The notes beneath the pieces were generated by a model that saw only the letters and a program-made list of their open reading frames with translations, did no database searches and was not told the DNA's origin. Below are positions 26,531 to 36,603 of a stretch of DNA of 58,962 nt, piece after piece (position 1 is the stretch's first letter; every line of letters begins with the position of its first letter). This DNA is from Streptomyces sp. WM4235 (GTDB lineage: Bacteria; Actinomycetota; Actinomycetes; Streptomycetales; Streptomycetaceae): contig NZ_LGDE01000360.1 of the NCBI RefSeq assembly GCF_001279725.1, positions 1 to 58,962 of the forward strand. Direction: 5' to 3'. The translations under genes and the position numbers were made by a program.

Positions 26531-27478
26531 TCAGTCGCGAAGCCTGATGCTCCCCCGTCTCCTCGGCCCGTCGAACTTGCGCGGGTCGAGGACAGGCCGC
26601 TCGCGGGGCCGACCCGCCTCCAACGCGATCTGCCGCCGCCCGGCCAGCGCGATGCGCCACTGACCCAGGTCCGGCCGGGTCCCGTGGCCGCCCGCCGCCT
26701 TCTCGTAGAGCCCGCGCACGGCCTCCTCCCGACGTCCGTCCAGGACCCCGGGCAGCGGGTCGAGCGGGCGGCCCGGAGCCGCGTACGCGTCCTGCGCGAG
26801 GATCCGGCCGACGGCCAGCGCGACCTTGTAGCGGTCGCTGTCCACGGTGGCCGCGCCGGCCGGTGCCAGCGGGTCGCTCCAGTCCGGGGTCTCCGCCTGG
26901 GCGAGCACCGGCTCGGCGCCCACCAGGCGGGCCCCGTCGCAGTCGATGAGGTGGACGGCGGGCGCGGGGCGGACCGTCCACAGCACGTTGGCCTCCGACA
27001 GGTCGCCGAAGACGAGGCCCGTCGCGTGCAGCCGGTCGACGAGTTCGACGAGCGCGACCACGAGGGCCAATCGCTCGGCCGGCGAGGGCTGGACGACCCC
27101 CTGCCAGGCGGCCTTGCCCGGGCGGAGCAGGAAGGCCAGTTCGGTCAGCTTCGTCGAGCCGTCCCCCGTCGCCCACCGCATGGAGGCGGGCGCCTCGTTC
27201 ATCAGGAACCCGGTGACCCGGCCGGCGTCCACGACACGGCACAGCGGCCAGGCCGTCGACGCGTCCAACCGGTCGCGCTCGTCGGCCCGCAGCCCGAGCC
27301 GTACGAGGACCAGCGCGGTCAGCGAGTCCCCCGCGACACGGTGGGGTTCCCGGTAGCTCTTGTAGAGCAGGCCGGGCCAACCGGCCAGCGTGCGCACCTC
27401 GCCCTGACCGCCGTCACCGACCTTGTCGAGCGGGTCCAGCGAGGACAGCGCCACGTCGGCGCCGTCGATGACGCTCAC
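26531..27478 (-). CDS. atypical protein kinase-like protein of the VWA/PP2C cluster
   Basis: A 315-aa protein with a divergent protein-kinase fold. It has a Gly-rich loop VGDGGQGEV (20-28), a likely ATP lysine K40 in LLYKSY, the catalytic loop HATGLVFGDLSEANVLW with D159 and N164, and a metal-binding IDCDG (D179) in place of DFG. The catalytic Asp is preceded by Gly (GD), not Arg, so it is not an RD kinase. GTG 27478 overlaps the PP2C stop by four bases. With the upstream phosphatase and VWA protein it matches the kinase/phosphatase/VWA trio known as TerY-P. It probably phosphorylates a partner, perhaps the VWA protein. Last gene of the operon. Confidence 0.82.
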   Translation of the reverse strand: MSVIDGADVALSSLDPLDKVGDGGQGEVRTLAGWPGLLYKSYREPHRVAGDSLTALVLVRLGLRADERDRLDASTAWPLCRVVDAGRVTGFLMNEAPASMRWATGDGSTKLTELAFLLRPGKAAWQGVVQPSPAERLALVVALVELVDRLHATGLVFGDLSEANVLWTVRPAPAVHLIDCDGARLVGAEPVLAQAETPDWSDPLAPAGAATVDSDRYKVALAVGRILAQDAYAAPGRPLDPLPGVLDGRREEAVRGLYEKAAGGHGTRPDLGQWRIALAGRRQIALEAGRPRERPVLDPRKFDGPRRRGSIRLRD

Positions 27479-28620
27479 GAGTCCCCCTCCCACAGGCAGA
27501 CGGCGCTGCGGTCGTCGTCGTAGGACTTGACCCGGTACTGGAGCTGCCACAGGAAGTCGGGCAGTCCGGGCGGGGGCCCGCCCCACGCCCCGCGGAGGAA
27601 GCCGCGCATCTCCTCCTCTCCCCCCAGCGGCGTCGACAGGCCGTCCGTGCACAGGACGAACACGTCACCCGGCAGGGCCGGACCGAAGAGGTGCGTCTCG
27701 GCGACGCGCGTGGTGGGCAGGGCCGCCGTGCGCGTGTCGATGATCCCGGACCCCTCGCCGTCCGCGGCGCCCACCACGTCGAGGTACCAGGTCCCGTCCC
27801 GCAGCAGCGCCGCGCCGCCGTCGCCGACGGTGAACAGGGCCCGGTGGCGCACCGCGGGGTCGAGGGGGACGAGCAGCACGCGCAGGGTGGTCGCGTAGTC
27901 GCCGGGTCGGTGCCCGGCGGTCGTGGCCGCCCGCACCAGCGACTCGGCGACGCTGCCCACGGCGGAGTTCACGACGGCGGTGAGGGTCTTCTCGTCCCTG
28001 GTGCGCAGGGCCCGCGCCAGTTCCCCGGCGTACTCGTCGAGGAAGCGGAGGATCTCGCGGCACACGAGCTGGGATCCGAGGTGCGAGCGCGGTGCCGAGC
28101 CGATCCCGTCCGCGACGCCCAGCAGGAGCACCCCGGTGTCCTCGTCCGGCTCTCCCAACCGGGCCACCACCAGCGCGTCCTGCCGGGGTTCCGCGTGGTA
28201 GCGGTGGGAGTCGCCCCGCACGGACGCGGCCCGTACCGTCAACGGCCCGTGGGTCGCCCCGTCGACGACGGTGTCCGGGAGGACCGCGCCGTCCACGTCC
28301 GCCCGGGCCCCGACCGGCGCCCCGGGCCCGGGCGCGTAGAGCGGGGGCTTGGGCCCGCTGAACGGCGGGTCGCCGAGCACGGCGGGCACCCGCCCGGCAT
28401 CCGCCGCGGGGGCGGGTTCGGGGACCGCCGAGGGGGCGGGCTCCGGTGATGCGGGAGCGGGCCGCGGGGCGGGGAGCCGCTCGGCGGCCGGCTCGGACTC
28501 GGCGGAGACCTCGCGGGGCAGCTCCAGCGGTTCGGGTTCGACGGAGGCGGCCGGGGCCGGCCACCGGGTGTACGTCGCGCCCGTCGGACCGTGCGCGGGG
28601 TCGGGTGTCTCCTCTCGCAT
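27475..28620 (-). CDS. PP2C-type protein phosphatase
   Basis: A 381-aa protein. Residues 1-125 are Pro/Ala/Glu-rich, disordered, and probably a linker or interaction arm. The PP2C domain (about 127-378) keeps its metal ligands: D148 in RQDAL, VADGIG (169-174), TVGDGG (264-269), CTDG (324-327) and a final DDDRSAV (368-374). It should remove phosphate from Ser/Thr. ATG 28620 follows GAGG placed over the VWA stop. Sandwiched between the VWA and kinase genes with a four-base overlap to the latter, it is the expected antagonist of that kinase. Confidence 0.9.
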   Translation of the reverse strand: MREETPDPAHGPTGATYTRWPAPAASVEPEPLELPREVSAESEPAAERLPAPRPAPASPEPAPSAVPEPAPAADAGRVPAVLGDPPFSGPKPPLYAPGPGAPVGARADVDGAVLPDTVVDGATHGPLTVRAASVRGDSHRYHAEPRQDALVVARLGEPDEDTGVLLLGVADGIGSAPRSHLGSQLVCREILRFLDEYAGELARALRTRDEKTLTAVVNSAVGSVAESLVRAATTAGHRPGDYATTLRVLLVPLDPAVRHRALFTVGDGGAALLRDGTWYLDVVGAADGEGSGIIDTRTAALPTTRVAETHLFGPALPGDVFVLCTDGLSTPLGGEEEMRGFLRGAWGGPPPGLPDFLWQLQYRVKSYDDDRSAVCLWEGDS

Positions 28621-28628
28621 GACCGGCC

Positions 28629-29294
28629 TCAGAGCTTGTCGAGGGAGACGGTGGAGAAGCCGGGCACCGTGTCGTCCACGGCCAGGCTGAACACGCCGTT
28701 GCCACCGGCGGGGATGCTGCGGGCCGACCGCACGATCGACCGGGTGAGGCTGGTCGCGAACTCGCGCAGCGCGGCGGCCGGGGAGACGGTCTTGTCGTCC
28801 TGGATGAAGGCCCGGAAGTTGGCGACGTGGCCGATCGTGGCGCGGTCGGCCTCCCCGATGCCGAAGGCGATGATGTTCGGCCGGTAGCGGGCCTCGTTGA
28901 GCTCCTTGTGCGCCTGCATCCAGTCCTCGTCGGTGGGGCCGCCGTCCGAGAGGAAGAAGGCGACGGGCCGGTAGACCTCGTGGCCCTGCGCCTTGAGCCG
29001 GGCGACGTCGTTCTCGATGCACCGCAGGAGCGTGCGGAACGCCTCCCCGTACGCGGTCAGTCCGCCCGCGGACAGCGCCGGCAGCGTGTCCAGGTCGCTG
29101 AGGTCGGCCAGCGGCTGCAGGACGGTGGCGTCGTCGGAGAACCCGATCAGGCAGAACCTGGTCTTGTCCGCGACCGCCGGGTTCCTGCTGATCTCCTTGT
29201 GGAGTTCCGGCAGGGCGGCGTTCATGCTGTCGATCGACGGGCCGGCCATCGAGCCGGACTCGTCGCACACCAGGTAGAAGGGAAGGATCTGCAC
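28629..29294 (-). CDS. von Willebrand A domain protein, TerY-like
   Basis: A 221-aa cytoplasmic VWA protein. The metal-ion-dependent adhesion site is intact: D11, S13, S15 (CDESGSM), T80 (GGLTAYG) and D117 (FLSDGGPTDEDW). Most of the length is the VWA domain, followed by a short C-terminal extension (GNGVFSLAVDD). This compact form resembles TerY of tellurite/stress gene clusters, which pairs with a PP2C phosphatase and a kinase. GTG 29294 has GGAGG nine bases upstream. It probably acts as a metal-dependent scaffold whose binding is switched by phosphorylation. Third gene of the five-gene operon. Confidence 0.9.
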   Translation of the reverse strand: MQILPFYLVCDESGSMAGPSIDSMNAALPELHKEISRNPAVADKTRFCLIGFSDDATVLQPLADLSDLDTLPALSAGGLTAYGEAFRTLLRCIENDVARLKAQGHEVYRPVAFFLSDGGPTDEDWMQAHKELNEARYRPNIIAFGIGEADRATIGHVANFRAFIQDDKTVSPAAALREFATSLTRSIVRSARSIPAGGNGVFSLAVDDTVPGFSTVSLDKL

Positions 29295-29330
29295 GGTCTC
29301 GCGCCTCCGAGGGGTGTACGGCTCGGGCTG

Positions 29331-29837
29331 TCAGTAGGTGTAGAAGTAGATCTCGATGTCGGCGTGGTCGCCGGAGGATCCCTGGACGAAGAAGTCCCGG
29401 GTGGTGGCGCCGGTGAACATCGCGGGGCGGGCCTTCGCCAGCAGGGCGTTGACGTGGCGGGCGTAGTCCACGCCGTCGCCGACCCGGGGGCTGCGGCCGA
29501 AGGTCAGGACGAAGGCCGCGGTGCGGCCGTCGTGTGCTTTCGTCCCGGCGCGCAGTTGCCCCACGATGCGCTCGGTGTCGGAGGAGTCGGCGTCGAAGGA
29601 GAACGTCACCGCCCGCCGTTCCACGGACCGGGGCCCCGAGGGGGTGGGGCTCGGCCTCGCGCCGGGTGTCGCGTCGGGACGGGGCGAGGCTCCGGTCCCG
29701 GCGCGGGAGGCCTCGGCCGCCTTCACCGGGTCGCCCCGGTCGCCCATCGCGACCATGGCCAGGACCAGGAGCATGTCGGCGAACAGCCAGCCGGCGAGGG
29801 TCAGCGGGTTGAACCGCGGCCGCGGCGGCCTCCTCAT
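29331..29837 (-). CDS. single-TM protein, MotB/ZorB-like
   Basis: A 168-aa membrane protein. A basic N-terminus is followed by one TM helix at 11-31 that contains GWLFADMLLVLAMVA. This resembles the MotB/ZorB/TolR helix with its conserved proton-carrying Asp, here D21. Residues 38-70 are a Pro/Ser linker. The C-terminal part (about 72-168) reads like a small divergent OmpA-type fold: VTFSFDADSS, VGDGVDYARHVNALL, DIEIYFYTY. ATG 29837 overlaps the stop of the two-TM partner by four bases. I infer that the two form an ion-driven membrane complex. No hit could be run, so the OmpA assignment is tentative. Confidence 0.7.
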   Translation of the reverse strand: MRRPPRPRFNPLTLAGWLFADMLLVLAMVAMGDRGDPVKAAEASRAGTGASPRPDATPGARPSPTPSGPRSVERRAVTFSFDADSSDTERIVGQLRAGTKAHDGRTAAFVLTFGRSPRVGDGVDYARHVNALLAKARPAMFTGATTRDFFVQGSSGDHADIEIYFYTY

Positions 29838-31270
29838 CGTCGGGCCGTCCAGGTCGGATCGTCCTGCGGGTGTGCGTGGGCGTCGTGCCCCTTGGCCAGG
29901 TCCACCCCGACGGCCCGCGCCCGGACGGGAGCGGGGGCGGAAGCGGGAGCGGGGACGGGGGCGGGCCCGGTCCGCGCCTCGTGGACGAACCGCGTGTCGA
30001 CGAGCGTCCTGGCCTCGGCCGCCGCGGCGGAGACGTCCGCCGCCCCGGCCATCGCCCGGGCGAGTTCGGCGAACCGCTCGGCGGCCTGCCGCAGCGCGCC
30101 GGTCTGCTCCTCCAGCCCCAGCACCGCCCGCTGCGAGAGGGCCACGGCTTCCGCGGTGTCCTGCGTGACGTCGCCGAGGCGGTGCAGGACCCGCGCCGTG
30201 ACGTCGGCGGCGAGTTCGGTGCCGGTGGTGAACGAGCGCTGCGCGGCGGCCAGGGTGGTCACCGAGTCCTCGACCCGTTCGCCGGCGGCGCCGAGGGCGT
30301 CGCGGACCTCGCCGTTGACCTCGCGCACGTCCTCCAGCGCCTTGCGCACCATGATCCCGTTGCCGCTGACCACGGTCTCCAGGCGGGAGGTGTGCTGTTC
30401 CAGCGGGTCGGTGAGCGCGGCGACGGCCCGACCGACCTCGCCGGTGTTCGTCTGTACGGCCGCCTCGACCCGGGAGACGGCCCGCTCCAGCGGCAGCACG
30501 GCCGCGTCGAGGGCGTCGAGCCGGTCGCCCGCGGCCTCCACCGACGCGGCGAGCGAGGTCGCGACCTCGCCGAGGCGCTCGTGGGCGCGCACCGCGTTGT
30601 CGCCGAGCCTGCCGAGGTTCGCGGCGGCGGCGGTGAGCTCCGCCGTGAACCGTCGGGGGGAGGAGAGCCGTTGTTCGTTGAGCAGCAACTGGGCCCGGGT
30701 GAGCAGCGGGACGAGCAGGGCGAGCAGTTCGTCGGCGGTGCGTCGCGCCTGGTCGGCCCGGTGTTCCGTACGGGTTCTGCGCACCCCGTGCACGGCGGCG
30801 AGCAGGCACAACAGGAGGATGACGGCGGTGGCGGATCCGGCGACGTGTCCGAAGGTGGACCAGTCGGCCAACCGGCCCTCGAAGCCGGACTGCCACAGTT
30901 GCAGGAAGGGTCGGGCGGCGGACTTCGGGTCCTCGCCGATGAGTGTCCGGTAGGCGTCCGTGGCTCGGCTGAGGCCGAACCAGGTGAGTAACAGCGGCAG
31001 GAACACGAGGGTGCCGATGGCGACCTCCAGCAGGGCCCAGGCCCGGTGTTCCGGCCCCTCGGCCAGGGCGGCGCTCACGCTCTCCGGCCGGGCGTAGGCC
31101 TGGAGGAGGTCGAGTTCGGTCCAGGGTTCGATGTCGCCGTCGCCCAGCCCCTGGAGGGCGTCGGCCAGCGACTTCAGCTCGTCCCGACGGGAGCCGAGCC
31201 CCGGCTTGTCCGCGAGGTCGTTGAGTTGTGTGGCGACGACGGAGGCCGTCGCCAGTGCCCCAACAGGCAT
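29834..31270 (-). CDS. two-TM protein with long coiled coil, ZorA-like
   Basis: A 478-aa protein. TM helices lie at about 80-101 (LLEVAIGTLVFLPLLLTWFGL) and 143-163 (AGSATAVILLLCLLAAV). From about 190 to 440 there is an unbroken Ala/Leu/Glu/Arg-rich helical region with heptad character, then a Pro/Ala tail. The layout, few TMs then a long cytoplasmic coiled coil next to a MotB-like partner, recalls ZorA and other MotA/ExbB relatives, although only two TMs are evident. ATG 31270 has GGGGGTGG upstream; ATG 31282 has no ribosome site. First gene of the operon; promoter somewhere in 31271-31467. Confidence 0.65.
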   Translation of the reverse strand: MPVGALATASVVATQLNDLADKPGLGSRRDELKSLADALQGLGDGDIEPWTELDLLQAYARPESVSAALAEGPEHRAWALLEVAIGTLVFLPLLLTWFGLSRATDAYRTLIGEDPKSAARPFLQLWQSGFEGRLADWSTFGHVAGSATAVILLLCLLAAVHGVRRTRTEHRADQARRTADELLALLVPLLTRAQLLLNEQRLSSPRRFTAELTAAAANLGRLGDNAVRAHERLGEVATSLAASVEAAGDRLDALDAAVLPLERAVSRVEAAVQTNTGEVGRAVAALTDPLEQHTSRLETVVSGNGIMVRKALEDVREVNGEVRDALGAAGERVEDSVTTLAAAQRSFTTGTELAADVTARVLHRLGDVTQDTAEAVALSQRAVLGLEEQTGALRQAAERFAELARAMAGAADVSAAAAEARTLVDTRFVHEARTGPAPVPAPASAPAPVRARAVGVDLAKGHDAHAHPQDDPTWTARR

Positions 31271-31467
31271 GTCCACCCCCATGGAAGACGTGGGGTGGGG
31301 GCCCCGCACCGGCACGTCGTGCCGAAGGCCGCGCCGCCGCGCGCGCCCGGCCGTGACAGACCGCGGCGCGGCGGGTCATCCCCCACCTCAACAATTCACC
31401 ACATGATCCCCCATCAGCCGAACGGGGGGAGGGGAAACGGAATCAACGCCCCCTTCTTCGGGGGCGA

Positions 31468-31643
31468 TTCGTGGCCGCGAGCAGGAGTCGGCGCGAGGTA
31501 TTCGCCCACCCGTACGACCCGGGGCCCGCCGGGGCCCCGGGAGGCGCACGCGGTCGCTGGATCGCCCACCAGGTGCTGGACGGCGAACTCGTCGTCCTCG
31601 TCGTCAAGGTCGGCGACCGCGTGACGTCCACCGCCGCATCTGA
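31468..31643 (+). pseudogene. RelE/ParE-type toxin remnant, frameshifted
   Basis: On the plus strand the frame from 31471 encodes RWIAHQVLDGELVVLVVKVGDR, the typical C-terminal strands of RelE-family mRNA interferases. Just after GDR the frame breaks. In another frame, from 31620, the sequence continues RDVHRRI then TGA at 31641-31643, the expected family ending (GHRREVYRR). One added base, or loss of two, would rejoin them. The N-terminal half is compressed and has no normal start. No antitoxin gene is adjacent. I read it as a decayed toxin gene at the edge of the VWA/PP2C cluster. Confidence 0.65.
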
Positions 31644-31649
31644 CGACGA

Positions 31650-31679
31650 GGGGGTGCTCCGGCCGGCCGGAGCACCCCC
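31650..31679. terminator. terminator after ppx
   Basis: Perfect 30-base palindrome with arms GGGGGTGCTCCGGCC and its complement. It lies 19 bp downstream of the ppx stop on the minus strand and just after the toxin remnant on the plus strand. Confidence 0.85.
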
Positions 31680-31697
31680 CTCATGCGGTTGACCGGG

Positions 31698-32675
31698 TCA
31701 GGTCCGCTGCTTGTCGGCCTCGACGTCTTCCGCGGTCTTGATCGCGATGCCGTCGAGGATGTCGTGTTCCGAGACCACGACCTCCTCGGCCCCGATCCGC
31801 TCCATGATCGCCAGCAGGACCAGGGCGCCGGCGCCGATCACGTCGACCCGGCCCGGGTGCATGACCGGGATCGCGGCGCGTTCGGCGTGCGTGGCCGTCA
31901 GCATCCGCTCGCTGATCTCGCGCACCTTCGCGTAGGGGATCCGCGAGTGGTGGATGGCGGCCGAGTCGTACTCCGTCAGCCCCAGCGCGATGGCGGCGAC
32001 GGTGGTCACCGAGCCGGCCAGGCCGACCAGGGTGCGCGCCTCGGTCAGCGGCACGGTCTCGGCGGCCAGGTCCAGGGCCGATTCGATGTCGGACCGTATG
32101 GCGGCGATCTGTTCCTCGGTCGGCGGGTCGGTGACGGTGCCGTCCACCACCAGGTGGCGTTCCGTCATCCGGACGCAGCCGACGTCCACGGAGCGGGCCG
32201 CCCGGACGTGCTCGGTGCCCACGACGAACTCGGTGGAGCCGCCGCCGATGTCGACGACCAGGAACGGCCGCTCCATGTCGGTGCGGCCCGTGAGCTCCTT
32301 GGTGGCACCGGTGAAGGAGAACTCGGCCTCCTGGTCCCCGGTGATCACCTCGGGTTCCACGCCCAGGATGTCCAGGACGCCCCGGACGAAGTCGTCCCGG
32401 TTCTCGGCGTCCCGGGAGGCCGACGTCGCCACGAAACGGATCCGCTCGGCGCCGAGCTCCTTGATGACCGCGGCGTACTCGCGGCACGCGGCGAAGGTGC
32501 GCTCCAGCGCCTCCGGGGCCAACCGGCCGGTCTTGTCCACGCCCTGGCCCAGCCGGACGATCGTCATCCGGCGGTCCAGCTCGACGAACCCGCCCGTCGC
32601 CGGGTCGCAGTCCGCGACGAGGAGGCGGATGGAGTTCGTGCCGCAGTCGATGGCCGCGACCCGTGTGGCGCTCAC
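31698..32675 (-). CDS. ppx: Ppx/GppA-family phosphatase
   Basis: Exopolyphosphatase or guanosine pentaphosphate phosphatase of the ASKHA fold, 325 aa, the short two-domain actinomycete form. It shows AAIDCGTNSIRLLVAD at the N-terminus (phosphate loop 1), TSASRDAENRD, VVDIGGGSTEFVVG (phosphate loop 2) and GLAGSVTTVAA. GTG 32675 overlaps the DUF501 stop by four bases. The order divIC, DUF501, ppx downstream of eno is standard in actinomycetes. Expected roles are polyphosphate turnover and (p)ppGpp metabolism. Confidence 0.93.
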   Translation of the reverse strand: MSATRVAAIDCGTNSIRLLVADCDPATGGFVELDRRMTIVRLGQGVDKTGRLAPEALERTFAACREYAAVIKELGAERIRFVATSASRDAENRDDFVRGVLDILGVEPEVITGDQEAEFSFTGATKELTGRTDMERPFLVVDIGGGSTEFVVGTEHVRAARSVDVGCVRMTERHLVVDGTVTDPPTEEQIAAIRSDIESALDLAAETVPLTEARTLVGLAGSVTTVAAIALGLTEYDSAAIHHSRIPYAKVREISERMLTATHAERAAIPVMHPGRVDVIGAGALVLLAIMERIGAEEVVVSEHDILDGIAIKTAEDVEADKQRT

Positions 32676-33211
32676 GCGTCCGCGTCCTTCTTCTCCCCGC
32701 ACGGGGTGACGCAGGGGCCCTTGGCCCACCACTCGGGCAGCATCGCCAGGGCCTCGTCGCCGAACGGGTTCACGCCGGGGCCGGCGGCCAGCGAGTGGCC
32801 CACCAGCACGTGCAGGCACTTCACCCGGTCCGGCATGCCGCCGGCGCTCGGGAAGCCCTGGAGCACCTCGATGGCGTCGCGGCGGGTGATGTAGTCCTCG
32901 TGCGCGGCCCGGTAGGCGGCGGCCAGCTCCGGGTCGTCGGCGAGCCGGGCCTGCATCTCCTTCATCACGCCGTTGGCCTCCAGCGTGCCGATGGCACCGG
33001 CGGCGCGCGGGCAGGTCAAGTAGAAGAGCGTCGGGAAGGGGGTGCCGTCGGGGAGTCGGGGCGCGGTCTCGACGACATCCGGCTGCCCGCAGGGGCATCG
33101 GTGCGCGATGGCGCGCAGCCCGCGCGGCGGGCGGCCGAGCTGCTGCTGGAACGCCTCGATGTCCGCGGCGGTCGGCTCGGTGCGGTCGGTCTGGGGCGGG
33201 GGCGTCTGCAT
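32672..33211 (-). CDS. DUF501 protein
   Basis: A 179-aa soluble protein of unknown function found almost only in actinobacteria, next to divIC and ppx. Cys residues are conserved in HRCPCGQPDVV, YLTCPRA, RVKCLHVLVGHSLA and GPCVTPCGEK, suggesting a metal site. It is coupled to ppx by a GTGA overlap and lies 58 bp after divIC. Confidence 0.93.
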   Translation of the reverse strand: MQTPPPQTDRTEPTAADIEAFQQQLGRPPRGLRAIAHRCPCGQPDVVETAPRLPDGTPFPTLFYLTCPRAAGAIGTLEANGVMKEMQARLADDPELAAAYRAAHEDYITRRDAIEVLQGFPSAGGMPDRVKCLHVLVGHSLAAGPGVNPFGDEALAMLPEWWAKGPCVTPCGEKKDADA

Positions 33212-33269
33212 GCCTGGGATGAGTCTCTTCGTTCGTGTGCGGGTGTGTCGCGGGCGTGGCGTGTCGGGG

Positions 33270-33758
33270 TCAGTCGCCGGGGCGGTCGGCCTTGTCGACG
33301 CCGTCCCAGACGTTCGAGTACCAGGGCCGGTCGGAGCCGGCCTGCCCGGTGCGGCGGTCTTCCTTGGCCTCGGTGCCGGGGTCGTTCATGATGTAGCCGA
33401 TCTCCCCCGGGCGCAGGAAGTGCAGGTGCTTGCGCGCCTGCTGTTCCGCGTAGGCGGGGTCCTGCCAGCGGGCCTTCTCGTCGCGGAGCTTCTCCAGCCG
33501 CTCGCGCGCGTCGGTGGCGTCCCGCTGTTGCTGCGCGATCTCGGAGCGCTGGGACACGTACTGGCGCATGGGGTACGCGAGGGCGACGACCAGGGTACAG
33601 AGCACGAGCACCAGGAGCGCGGCCCGGCCGGTGAGCCGGCTGCGGCGGACCTGGCGGCGTGACTGGGAGCGGTAGACGTGCGCCGCGGTCCGTTCGCCGA
33701 GTGCCTTGAGCCTGGTCGCGGTCGAGAAGGTGGAGAACCGGTCCCGGTTCCCGGCCAT
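33270..33758 (-). CDS. divIC: DivIC/FtsB-family septum protein
   Basis: A 162-aa bitopic membrane protein of the divisome, which works with FtsL and FtsQ. It has a basic cytoplasmic N-terminus to about residue 45, one TM helix (ALLVLVLCTLVVALAYPM), then an extracytoplasmic coiled coil (SEIAQQQRDATDARERLEKL) and the family motif YAEQQARKHLHFLRPGEIGYI. ATG 33758 follows GGAGGCGGGACC. In Streptomyces this protein is used mainly in sporulation septation. It is downstream of eno after a terminator. Confidence 0.93.
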   Translation of the reverse strand: MAGNRDRFSTFSTATRLKALGERTAAHVYRSQSRRQVRRSRLTGRAALLVLVLCTLVVALAYPMRQYVSQRSEIAQQQRDATDARERLEKLRDEKARWQDPAYAEQQARKHLHFLRPGEIGYIMNDPGTEAKEDRRTGQAGSDRPWYSNVWDGVDKADRPGD

Positions 33759-33788
33759 GGTCCCGCCTCCCCTGTGTGCGCTACGCAA

Positions 33789-33829
33789 TACGTCCCCGCA
33801 CACGGTACGGGACCGAGTGCGGGGACGTA
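33789..33829 (-). terminator. terminator after eno
   Basis: TACGTCCCCGCAC (33789-33801) pairs perfectly with GTGCGGGGACGTA (33817-33829), 13 bp, loop 15, 34 bp downstream of the enolase stop on the minus strand. Confidence 0.8.
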
Positions 33830-33862
33830 CGGAGGCCGGGGCGTGGTGAGCCCCCGCCGTTC

Positions 33863-35221
<1,359 letters not shown>

Positions 35222-35266
35222 CTAGAGCCTAACCGGCTCCGGCCACTCGGCCGGCCGACCGCCCGG

Positions 35267-35308
35267 GTCCTGGGACGAAAAAGGGCCCGAATACCCTTCT
35301 TCCAGGAC
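35267..35308. terminator. hairpin between eno and rpfA
   Basis: GTCCTGG (35267-35273) pairs with CCAGGAC (35302-35308), and AAGGG/CCCTT pair inside, with an A-run before the inner stem. On the minus strand it follows the rpfA stop by about 125 bp and precedes the eno promoter. Confidence 0.5.
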
Positions 35309-35432
35309 ATACGACTCTTGATCGTCCGGGGGATCGGGCTCGACCGGGCCCGGACACGCCACCGCCCGGCGCGTGGAGGGGTACGCGCCGGGCAGGGGGT
35401 GCGTCAGGACTGACGCGGTGTCATCGGGGTGT

Positions 35433-36366
<934 letters not shown>

Positions 36367-36412
36367 TCGAAGAGGCTCGCGGTGACGAGCGACTCAGAAG
36401 GTAGACAGGTCT

Positions 36413-36444
36413 CCCCCCGATGTTCAACGAGCAACATCGGGGGG
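36413..36444 (-). terminator. terminator between the two Rpf genes
   Basis: CCCCCCGATGTT (36413-36424) pairs perfectly with AACATCGGGGGG (36433-36444), loop of eight. It lies downstream of the second Rpf gene and upstream of the riboswitch. The rest of 36445-36603 is gene-free. Confidence 0.85.
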
Positions 36445-36603
36445 AAAGGGCCCTACTTGCGTTCCGCTTAGGGACGTTTGCGCAGGTGAGGGCGGGGTTT
36501 GCAGCAGCTTCGATACGGGACACGCCAGTTGGGCGGAAGAGATGCATGTCTCACTTGCCGATACCGGACATTCGGATCTTAATGGGTGCCCGAACTGCCC
36601 CTA

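Noticed and set aside
29331..31394. 687-codon minus-strand frame spanning both membrane-complex genes
   Set aside because: Only its last 168 codons are real; the upstream part is a shifted reading of the coiled-coil gene.
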